A stretch of DNA of 64,000 bases from Mesaphorura yosii (Eukaryota > Arthropoda > Collembola > Poduromorpha > Tullbergiidae): the NCBI GenBank assembly GCA_009869945.1, contig WIXG01000035.1:124001-188000 (forward strand), read 5' to 3'. This document shows, one piece after another, positions 11,390 to 20,833 of this stretch. Numbering within the stretch: position 1 is the first letter of the stretch; each line of letters begins with the position of its first letter. Under the pieces are notes generated by a model, which saw only the letters and a program-made list of their open reading frames with translations, was not told the DNA's origin and searched no databases. The position numbers and the translations under genes were made by a program.

Positions 11390-12346
11390 CTACTTCATCG
11401 TGTTCGCGTTCGCTCCAAGATGACTTGTGTCGAATGTTGTCTCAAATCTGACAACATACTTCCCTGAAGACATCAAAGAAATGCTCAATTTTGTAAAACT
11501 GGAATTTGGGGGTGATCTGATGCATTCATCAACAATGTAATTCTCCAGCGTAAAAAGCTCTGGGTGTGCTGTCAACGTGTCAAGTAACGTTAAAATCCAC
11601 GCGCCATGAGTCACCACCAAAACATTATAATCTGCGCCCGGCAATTTCGCAACTTCACAAATTTCCTGGAAACAAAAGAATCTTCACAATTAACTGTACT
11701 CGTCAATATATCATTGTCCAAAAATACCTTAAAAAACTCGAAGCCTATCGCAGAAAAATCTTTATAAGTCTGCCCGTTCGGTATAGACAATCTGTGCATG
11801 CGTGTTCCTTGCTTCAGTGCAGTATGGAATACAAACTCCACATCTTCGCCCTCCCAGTCCCCAAAATCCTAATGCGAAAACACAAACAAGATACTAGAAT
11901 TTCACAGCGGACTGAGCGGACGCAATATGAAATACCCTTTCGCGGATCCTGGAGTCAATTACAATTTCTGGTGTTGGGCTGTTCTGATTATGCTTCAAGA
12001 TTCGCCTCGCTGTTTGCTGAGTCCTGGTGAGGTTGCTGGCGTAAACATGAGTGAATTTCTCATTGGCAAGATATTGTCCGAGTTGATCACCCTAATTAAA
12101 CACAAATCATGACGCTACGAGTTGTCTTGCAATGACGGCGTCATGAACGCTTACCTGAAATTCTCCGAGTTCGGAGAGCAATGCGTCTGTCCTGGATTGG
12201 ATCTTCTTCTCATGGTTCCTGGTTGTCTGCCCGCTGCAATATAATAAAAAATTGCTACTTAGTCCGATGTCAGACTCCCTATTTTACAACGTAGCAGGTA
12301 ACTCTGTAACTTACTGTCTCACCAAGGTAACGCGCAGAACATTCAT
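11390..12346 (-). CDS. TIGAR-like histidine phosphatase, copy 1
   Basis: TIGAR-type enzymes of the histidine phosphatase (phosphoglycerate mutase-like) superfamily remove phosphate from fructose-2,6-bisphosphate or related sugar phosphates in the cytosol. Five exons on the minus strand (12315-12346, 12155-12233, 11936-12091, 11728-11868, 11390-11665) join in phase to 227 aa, against about 270 for human TIGAR. The catalytic set is visible: RHG with His11, Glu88 in the RIRER motif at the end of exon 3, and His156 in VVTHGAW. The tail carries the family pattern PPNSSFTKL...FDTSHL. The motif after RHG reads QT where most relatives have ET. It heads a tandem set of four similar genes on the same strand. 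Substrate is not determined by sequence; other sugar-phosphate phosphatases are possible. Confidence 0.88.
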
Positions 12347-13009
12347 TTCGATGATTTATGAAAACACCACAATTAAATTAAAATATCAGCTATATTCCAT
12401 TTCGATCCGGGATACGGTCGCCTCGACAGTAATGTACATGAACGACTGACAGATATAGACAACTGCACTTACTACACAGTATCATGGTCATGTGTTCCAC
12501 GTCTGATGAAACTCACGCATGCGAATTGCGATCGCTTCGCCCGCTCTCATGCTCGTGTCCAAATGATACGCTATTCGAACGTGCTCAAACCGTTCCAAAC
12601 TGATGCAACCTGAGTGTTTGACCAACTCGGCTGTTTTCTTGCAAAATTATGGAGCGATGGCGAATTTTGGAAGCACACTGAACGTCATTTTTTATTGATT
12701 TGCTCAATAAGTCTAACAATCGATTTACCATTTCGCAATTTGCAAAATCTGAACAAAATTGATTAGTTTTCACTTTCCACTGGCAAGATGGTTTAAAGTT
12801 TATCGTACGAATTCTAACATTCTACGCATGCAAGAATTCTAGCAATAATAATTGTAACAATCATACTAATATTTATGCTGGCAATTCAGTTTCGAAATCA
12901 CGTATCAACGGAATGTTTAAGATCAGAATAAAGCAGTTGGAAATCATATATCATTTAGTTTAGAGAGCTTGTTGGAATCCCTTTTACAATGAAATATCGC
13001 TAGTTAACA
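12347..13009. other. Spacer between TIGAR-like copies 1 and 2
   Basis: No gene seen. The promoter of copy 1 and the 3' UTR of copy 2 must lie here. A TTTATT near 12691 gives an AATAAA on the minus strand that could serve copy 2. Short open frames on both strands have no recognisable content. Confidence 0.4.
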
Positions 13010-14004
13010 TCATTTTGGTAAATCCTGACCGTGTAAATGGGAGTTATCATGCAGAGTCAAAAATTTCAGCAGTCTTGGCCCATTTTCATTTGTGCGTTTT
13101 GTCAAGACAATCTTGGTAACTCCAGTGGTTGGGGCTGGAGCTCTTGCAACCTTTTCATTACAATTCTCGACCTGATACAATGAAGGACTGGTCAAAATGT
13201 GTTCCATAAACGATGCGAGCCAAGCGCCGTGAGTTGCAACTAAAATATTTTGTGACTCCATTCCATTATAATTATCTGCCAGCTCACATATTTCCTGTAA
13301 ACAAAATACTAATTAGAATATCTTTATATCCTTGAATGATCAAGGAATAGCACAGTGTAGAACTCACCCTCAGAAAGTTACCAGCCCTAGCCATAACTTC
13401 TTCCACAGTTTCACCGCCTTCACATGGAAGGAAATGTGGATACACTCCTGCAGCCATCGCAGCTCTAACCATGTCCAGTGGTGTCTTCTCTTTCCAATCT
13501 CCTGCGTCCTGCAAACAATGGGCACCAAGTAAATTAGTTGGTACTACTAGAATATGGAGACAAATAAAGATTCCCTTACCCTTTCTGAAATCCTCTTGTC
13601 TATTACCATTTGCAAATTTGAGCAGTGTTTAGATTTTTTTAAAATTATGGCAACAGTTTCCTGTGTGCGAATAAATTCGCTTGCATAGACCCGGGTGAAT
13701 TTTTCATCACTTAATGTTCTTCCTAATACCTCTACCTGAACAAATGAATTCATATGGAATACAGAAGTGCTCATACCACTAATCCTTTAACAAAACTGAT
13801 TGCCAACTCTTACCTCAGCAATTCCCCGTTCACTCAATGGACCATCATAGTGATCTTTAATAAGCTTATTATAATTTTCTTCCCGGTTTATTGGCATCTC
13901 CCCACTTCATCAAAACATGACAAATATTAATTCATATTTGTTAAAAGATTCAAATCGCTCTTTTACTTTACTTACTGTCTGACTAGAACGAGTGTAGTTG
14001 ACAT
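13010..14004 (-). CDS. TIGAR-like histidine phosphatase, copy 2
   Basis: Five exons on the minus strand (13976-14004, 13814-13904, 13580-13735, 13368-13508, 13010-13294) join in phase to 233 aa. Catalytic residues are present: RHG with His10, Glu91 in RISER, and His161 in ATHGAW. The tail keeps PAPTTGVTK...LHDNSHL. Exon 2 is 12 nt longer than in copies 1 and 3, so the segment after RHGEM carries four extra residues, and the conserved FGxWEG stretch reads AGDWKE. Residues AREGV-like GVYPHFLPCEGGETVEEVMAR give the typical PGGE loop. Exons 3 and 4 have exactly the same sizes as in copy 1 (156 and 141 nt), showing recent tandem duplication. Acceptor of exon 2 (TTTTGATGAAG) is weak but required by phase. 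Confidence 0.87.
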
Positions 14005-16200
14005 TATTTACGCAAGCGTTATTTGAATATTGTTGGGGCACAATTAATTATTGCAATACGACGAACGAAGCGATAATTTTCTAGTTGCACGATGCTGATT
14101 CTTGAACACAACAGTGGCAATTATGAGGCCTAAAATAATTTCAGCTGAATTTTATATAAAAATACTGACTGCAGGTTTCACTCTTCTGGTGTTTCAAATA
14201 CACGAGACGGGAGTGGAATGGAATAGGCTTTGTCCGTGTTGTTGAGAGCTCCCAGACCTTGCTTTGTACCGTGAATGGATGGACAATGCACTTGTTAAAT
14301 AAATTACTTCAATTAAAGTGACTATCAGAGTAGTGAATAATGCGACATGTTTTCCAATGCGGGAGTTCTTATTTGAGAGATATGAAATATTATTCAACTT
14401 GGATGCTTTCTATGTACACTTGCTGGAAGCCTGTGACAGCCTTTAGCTGATTATTACAAACTCTAAGCATAGGCGCAGTCTGCTATCAGAAAATCTGGAA
14501 TTTCATTCACACCACTTGACATCAACCTCTCACATCATATGCGGTCATAATGAGACATGGCACGAGCCATGTTGTATAGGCGGATGGAGAATTATCGACC
14601 TCGAACTCGAACAATCAGTTCATTTCATTGGAAATGTGTTGGACGAGGCAAGAAACAATTGTTTTGAGGCCCGGGCAGGCATGCGGCATGTTAGTCGCAT
14701 TCATGCTGATGTCCAATCGGAGCCTTTTCATTATTGAATTCAATTCAATTGCACAAATCATAGCATGCTTTTTCATCGTGCTCAAGATAACAAAACGGGA
14801 GCATTTCATGATTATCCATGTTATCAGAATTTTCACGTACTTGGGTGACAGGTGTACGTCTGAACGTTAGCCAAATCAATCGAACTGTTGAATTATTTGT
14901 CAAGAAGGTGGTATTTTTTAAAATTATAATTACGAAGGAAAATGTTTTGTGTTGCTATCGTGACTAATTTTTGCCTTGCGTATATTAAATATTTTGGGCT
15001 ATGGCCTGCAACTTTTTGAAGCGTGGCATCTGCACTTGGAAGTCCACAGGCACTTGGTGCCGATAGTACTGGTCTGCATGGCTGTATCGGCTTCGTTCAT
15101 GTACTAAATAAAGGGCAATCCGATTGATCACAGACTGGCATAATCAATTGTGGTGCAAGAATAATCGACTTCACCGGATATTGACAACCGGAAAGTCTAG
15201 ACAAAGTGGAGAAAAACTTACGAAGAAAGCTTCCTTTCGAGTGCTTTCACTAATGCGAACTCTGCAGCTTTCTCTGTCTTGGTTTGTATACAAGCTAGCC
15301 ACTCTCGCACATGCGATACGAATTCACCTGTTCGCTTGCGCTGGCATTTCACGACATTGAGCCAATAGCGCAAGCTCGGAGAGACGATTTCTCCCGGGTT
15401 ATTTTTGGTTTCCCAATAACTTCGTATTAATAAGTAAAAGGCTTGATTATTGCACTCCTTCTCGAACCCAACGATTCAATTCGCTAACAACCATTCAGTA
15501 TTATACTCAAAGTCCAAGCTGAACACGAATGGGCTTGTTCCATGGGTCACTGTTAATGGTTTCATCTGTTGAAAGTTAAAAACCAGAAACCCTTTTAAAT
15601 TAAAAAGACCTCAAGCCATTTGACTGTAAACAGTTGCAGTGCTGCAGACTTAATGAATTTTGTCTCGGACATTGACTGGTTAACAGATTCTTAAATTCTC
15701 AAACACTTCAAACACGTGCAATTCTCTTCTGGCGCATAATCCATATCATGTTTACCGAGCTGAATAACTAAGGAAGTGAATCAACTTAAGTTTACTTGAG
15801 ATTGGGGAAGATTCTGAAGCTGGCCTCGTGACTGGTGATCAGTCCTCAGCATGGTTTATTTCGAGTTTGTCGAGTGTTTCACGCAATTGATACAATGGTC
15901 GGGCGAAATTTGGAAATTGTTTCACGTTTACTGCGACTTGTGGCTCCTAATAATTTGACGACGAAGCAAATACATGTCCCTATCCAGGTCCACCAACAAA
16001 GTGCAGGTAACCAAAAGATAAATATTTATCCTAGAGTCTCAAGCAATAGCAATATTTATTTTTGCACCATTCGATTTGGTATGCTGCGCTTTCACAAATC
16101 ACAGTAAATAATTACAAATATGGCAAACGTCAAAGACACTTAGTCTACAACAAGAATGCGTAAAACTTCTTTCTGCTTAATAAAGTTCACAAATCTTACT
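14005..16200. other. 2.2-kb spacer between TIGAR-like copies 2 and 3
   Basis: No convincing gene. Plus-strand open frames at 14516-14737, 14628-14870, 15124-15360 and 15835-16107 lack supporting start codons, splice structure or domains. One plus-strand frame near 14540 reads VIMRHGT, but the surrounding frame closes at once, so it is not treated as a phosphatase. The spacer is about three times longer than that between copies 1 and 2. Confidence 0.4.
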
Positions 16201-17171
16201 TTACTTATCATAATTTGCTGCAAGACAGCCGACATCTTTCAAATGTGTTGCATCTGCCGCACATGAGAACACTATTTTTCTTCTGACCTCATTGTTGTTA
16301 CATTTAAATACTGTGAACTGTGTCTTGCAAGTGTTCTCCGGCGGTCGGTGTGTGCCAAGGCTCCAGTTGAAACTTTCCACATCATAGTCTTCCATTCTTT
16401 TCAGATATGAGAAGAAATAGATGATCCACAATCCGTGAGTAACAATTAAAACATTTTGGTTCTCATTCGAACTGTCAAAAGAGGCAAAAAGGTCCTGCAC
16501 AAATAGTAATACGAGAATTATCACGCTGTATTCAATCATTGTGCCAAGTCTTGCAAACCAACCGTAATGAACTCTTTAATCCGCGCAACCACTTCGAAAT
16601 GAGTTTCACCGCCTGGTGGTGTTACTTCGTGTGGTCCCACACCTGCTTCTCGGGCAGCGTCAAATATATCCTTTCCGGGTCGGCCTTCCCACTCGCCAAA
16701 GTTCTACCATTCATTCAAGTTTCCAATTCAGTATTACAATCACGGGTAACTGTTAATTTCAAGACCATTTTCCTTACCTTTTCCCGAAGCCTCTTGTCTA
16801 GCACGATATCTGGCTGACTGTGCAATGATTTGCTTAGCGCAACTTTCGCAGTACTCTGAGTTCGCTCCGAATCGCTGGAGAAAATATGAGTAAATTTCTC
16901 ATGGGCGAGGTCCTCTCCAAGAAATTCGGCCTGCAAATAATTTTAAATCAATAAATTACATTGCGATAAATGCATTTGTTTGTGTCATACCTGCTGAATT
17001 CCAGTCTCGTTTATGTCACCAGACCCGTGCGAGTGAATCAGCAGTTTGCGATTGAGATCAGTCTCCGCACTGCAATAGCGATACAATTATTTTACTAGCT
17101 AGTTAACGAAGCACACAAAGGTCCGTGGCAGGGCCAACTTACTGTCGAATAATTGTCACTCTAAAACTCAT
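16201..17171 (-). CDS. TIGAR-like histidine phosphatase, copy 3
   Basis: Five exons on the minus strand (17143-17171, 16991-17069, 16778-16930, 16563-16703, 16201-16494) join in phase to 231 aa. The active site is recognisable, with His10, Glu86 in RLREK and His154 in VTHGLW. However, the glycine after the first catalytic His is Ala (RHAET instead of RHGET), unusual for this superfamily. The FGEWEG and PPGGETHFEVVARIKEF stretches are the best conserved of the three copies. The tail reads RPPENTCKTQFTVF...AADATHL. Exon 4 is 141 nt as in copies 1 and 2. Start is the ATG that places the first intron inside the RH codon pair, as in the other copies. Whether it is active needs enzymology. Confidence 0.87.
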
Positions 17172-17931
17172 ATTGAAATCGAAGGGGTTGCTGCTGTTTG
17201 CTTCTGCGAGGAGTTGACCAAACTGCGACGAACCATACCTTCATCAACTGAGGAGATTTGTTTTATTGTGGGCCACATACCACAACACTCGAGAATTTAT
17301 GTGTACTGGTGGTTGTGGTTTTTCGCTATCGCATCACTCCATTCGCATTCCAATGAATTAACCTAATGCTCACTTTCTATTTATGATGTTTCATGTGCAC
17401 CACGCTGTGCTAAAGACCTGTCATCAGCTCTTAATCATGCGAAGTTGTATCGGAATAAGCTAATCATCATGCGTGTGTGGTATCACATGATGAATTTGAC
17501 AGAATTCTGTCGTATGAATCGGGTACAAAGTCTACAAGTGCAAAGTCCACGCGTTGGGTCCATAAAGTCCAACCCAGCTCCAACCGATGCAAGCATCTCC
17601 TCACCTCTCCTTTGACAGTTTATATTGTGCAGAGTTGAGTTTATTCAATTCAAGGTCAGAACAAGAAAATATTGTGGGATCTTGAGCTAAGAATTTTTTC
17701 CATTGCTTGTGCTTGCCATACTCCTTTGCATTCTGAAACTCTGATCTTCTGGTTTGCCTTGCTAGCACAAATTTTAGATGTTCGCATCTTCTAGATTTAG
17801 GTTCAAAGTCCAATGTGATTACTTTATGAAAGCATGATCATCATAATTTGACTCACATTTCTCACAGTTTACGCTACACGCTCAAATTCTTATTCATACA
17901 TTAATTCAAATGTGAGCTATCCAGAAAGTTT
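17172..17931. other. Spacer between TIGAR-like copy 3 and the pseudogene
   Basis: No gene seen. A minus-strand open frame of 70 codons at 17601-17813 is Lys/Arg/Gln-rich but starts with TTG and has no recognisable features. Confidence 0.4.
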
Positions 17932-18788
17932 TCAAATATGATTTTTCGTTGACAACCTGTGCCCATTTGAACTGGCTTTGTGAATGACAAATCTGCTGAG
18001 GCATGTATATTTGAGACCGCCTTTGCTCAATCCGTTGAGTCCCAGCCGGCTGGAATCCATTCCATTAACTTCAAATTTCTTCCCATGATTAGCAGGCGAA
18101 AAATGAGGCAATCCAAATTCTATGCAAAACCACAAGACGTTTTCAGGTTCTTTGACATCATCATATAGTTGACAAAGTTCCTGTGTTGATATCCCATCTT
18201 GAATTAGGAATGCAATGGAGGTGAAACAATTGGATAACAGTGGAGCCTCGCCTCAGAGAATGAGGTAATACGAGACATGAGTTGCTTGTGTGTATTGCCT
18301 CCTGGCGGATGCGGTTATGATAAAAACTGAAGATAGTCTGCTTTTTCCGTTCAGGTTCGAGTCCTTGAGCTTCACTAATAACTCGGCCAAAGTTTTCTTC
18401 ATTCCTTGTGTGTCCTGTTCTCCCATGCCTTGATATAGTTAATATCGCGTGTGAGTACAAGAATCATGATCGCAGTCTTCGCTTAATTAAATTTGTGTGC
18501 CTTACTCGCTCGCGTAAATTAGCTTCCAGTACAATTTCTGGTACAGGATAATTTGACTTGCTGAGGACGAATTTAGCTGTTTTATTCGCCCTTATTATGT
18601 CACTTGAATACACTTTTGTGAATTTTTCGTTTGCGAAGCGAAGCCCAATAGCTTTGGCCTGTTAAAATTCATATGAATCATATGTCAATTCATGAGTGGT
18701 TGCTTGTCAACCTTTATCTGAGCGACTCCGGTAGCATTGAGACAAACGTAAATGCAACGAAGTGTGCAGGTTAAAGTCAGTCTCACCA
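17932..18788 (-). pseudogene. Decayed TIGAR-like copy 4
   Basis: Four exons matching copies 1-3 can be traced on the minus strand. Exon 2 (18712-18788) is 77 nt instead of 79 and keeps the family start GETDFN and, in another frame, the end LNATGVAQIK, so it is frameshifted. Exon 3 (18506-18658) is intact and well conserved (RFANEKFTKVYSSD, LREZ-like ending LRER). Exon 4 (about 18252-18394) is 143 nt instead of 141: NFGRVISEAQG is in one frame, PHPPGGNTHKQL in another, and the donor is GC rather than GT. The last exon (17932-18180, 249 nt) lacks the THG motif with the second catalytic His. No exon 1 was found. These combined lesions make a working enzyme very unlikely. Confidence 0.8.
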
Positions 18789-19432
18789 CTGAAAAGAAAT
18801 ATGTGCCAAATTACTTCCTCAGTTCCTTTTAATATTTTCAATTGTTAAACTTAATGCCGAACCAAATTGACAGAAAAGCATCTTCCGATACTTCCAAACG
18901 AACGCATTTGAACTGAGAATCGGTGACCGTAGAACACAAACTTGAGGTTCTATTTTATGAAATGAATCTTCGAAGCATTCCTGCACTACTTTGTTTCAAT
19001 TGTGATCACTTTCATTGTGCGTGATGCAGACAGTCGTGATCCAGCACCTCCTGTTAAAGAGCATTAATAGCCATTACATTACATAACAGGGCACTCATTC
19101 CGTTGGAGAAAAGTTGGCAACAAAACAAAATGTTTCTAGCAAGTTTGAAATATCCGCAACTGTTGCACTGCAATTTAATTGCATGCAACATTCATGTTCC
19201 ACTACGCGATAAAGTTGCAGAACAAAATGTTGCGCAACAAAATTGCATGGTCGAACATTAGCTTAACAGATTTTAGCTTTGACAACTGAAATGGATGCTG
19301 GATTGAAACGGATCACAAGGAGAATACGACCACGTATAAATTGCCAATGGCCAGAAATGAACGCACATTTATACAGGATTAAAAATAGCTCTATCTTTTC
19401 TTTGTCACAAATATTTGTAAAATATATATTAC
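18789..19432. other. Flank of the TIGAR-like cluster
   Basis: This is where exon 1 and the promoter of copy 4 would be expected. I find no ATG-containing 29-32 nt exon ending in CGNCA before a donor, unlike the other copies. No other gene is seen. Confidence 0.4.
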
Positions 19433-19810
19433 ATGAGCTTATCTAAAAAAAAGGACTTGCGATCAGTAGTAAGGTACCCTTATTTGGGACGAATTTACCA
19501 ATTCTTTAGCGCTAAGTTCGGGTTCACTGTCTCACACAAAATTTTTTTGCGAAAAATCCAACAATTGACTGAGATTTTGAAAAATTATAATGAGAATGAC
19601 GACTTTGAATTCAAACTCCGTCAACTTCTTGCTCCTGCTTTTGTTCCGCTGCCTGATGCCGCCGACTCATTCAAAACTTTGATGGAAACGGATTTCTTTA
19701 ATGAAAACTCTGAGCTACTGTCGTCTTTGCTTGATTACTTTGAGGACACATGGATTGGAAGAGCACTAGTAAGCATTGAGTCAGGGAAAGCGATTATGCA
19801 ACATGTTTAG
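19433..19810 (+). mobile_element. Fragment resembling a MULE-type transposase
   Basis: An ATG-started frame of 125 codons resembles the region just after the transposase core in animal MULE-like elements, which often also carry FLYWCH zinc fingers. The diagnostic stretch is residues 65-110: a long helical segment, then LLAPAFVPLPDAADSF, then LLDYFEDTWIGR, close to the family pattern LxALAFVPxxDVxxxFE...LLDYFExTWIG. The catalytic DDE residues are upstream in this family and are not seen here, and the downstream RTNN-type region is missing. The frame ends in a stop soon after, and a second frame (19776-20027) continues without homology. No terminal inverted repeats were recognised. Family recognition is from memory of pattern, so moderate confidence. 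Confidence 0.55.
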
Positions 19811-20833
19811 AGACTTCTTCGGATTACTGGATACAAAGGTAACAATAAGTAGAGGACTCCAGCATCACACAGGTATGATTTCATCCATGACGATTCGATT
19901 CGTTCCTGGTGGTAAGATCAGGCTCTTTTTTGTTGGCTCCGTTCTACCGACTCTTTTTTATTGGCGCATTTTGACTGGCCCTTTTCGTTTGGACTCTATT
20001 CACCTGACACCATGGGTCCACAGTTGAAATTTGTTGTAATGACTGAAAGGACACCACGAGTTAAGGGAATCAGCCCAGTTCGAGTTCTATTTCTTTGCAA
20101 CAAAGAAAGCTAGATGGAGACCGGGAGCTCTTAGAACTTTCCTGCACACAAAGGCGGAGAAAGTAAAGGTGCAAAGGAGACTCAAAGAAAGTCAATGAAA
20201 ACGTCGATGCTAATCCTTTGTCTCTTTGTGCAAAAGTAAGCGACCTTAGCGAAGACAACTTCGTTGGCTCAAGAATATTGATATAATATTCATATTTATT
20301 GATCTGTTTCTCTTTGAGTTATTGCTGTATTATTTCTTATCAGTATAGTGCATTAGCATTTATCATCACAATAATGCTACTCAAGCATTCTAAAGTACAC
20401 AGAACCTTGCTTCAGCTTTGAACATTAAGAGCAAAAGTACGAGCTCGTATGCGTTTGTTTGGTTCGGGTAGCATAGATCATTTCACTTTAACGTTATCAG
20501 GACTATTTGACTTAGAACGCATTCTCTAAGTACGTTCTGCTCTTTTATTCTAACTATCTACTGCAACAGAGCTTGGCTTTTGAATGATATCGTTTCGATG
20601 AGTTTGACATAACGACTCTTTAAACACTCTTTATTACCTGCACTACAACGCGACATTACATCTAAAACCTTAGCAATAAGTATTAAGTATCTGTCTGGTC
20701 CTGCCTGGCGTATAAAACGCAAACCGCATGAGTAAGTAGAAATGATAACAACACACAAGAATAGAACTAAGACATTCAATAAAACTCTTCGTTGTACAAT
20801 AGGACTAGCTAGGGGATGTTTAATGTTCGAAAA
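19811..20833. other. Possible transposon flank, no gene seen
   Basis: About 1 kb between the transposase-like fragment and the last exon of the R7BP-like gene. Minor ORFs on both strands carry no recognisable sequence. It may contain decayed parts of the same mobile element and, at the right-hand end, the 3' UTR of the minus-strand R7BP-like gene. Confidence 0.35.

Noticed and set aside
14541-14582. Plus-strand frame reading VIMRHGT, like a histidine phosphatase start
   Set aside because: The frame closes after a few codons, nothing downstream matches the phosphatase exons, and the real copies are all on the other strand with a split RH/G codon. Probably coincidence.
18353-18363. GGTTCGAGTCC, resembling the tRNA T-arm (B box)
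   Set aside because: It lies within the decayed phosphatase exon 4, and I see no matching A box or cloverleaf around it on either strand.
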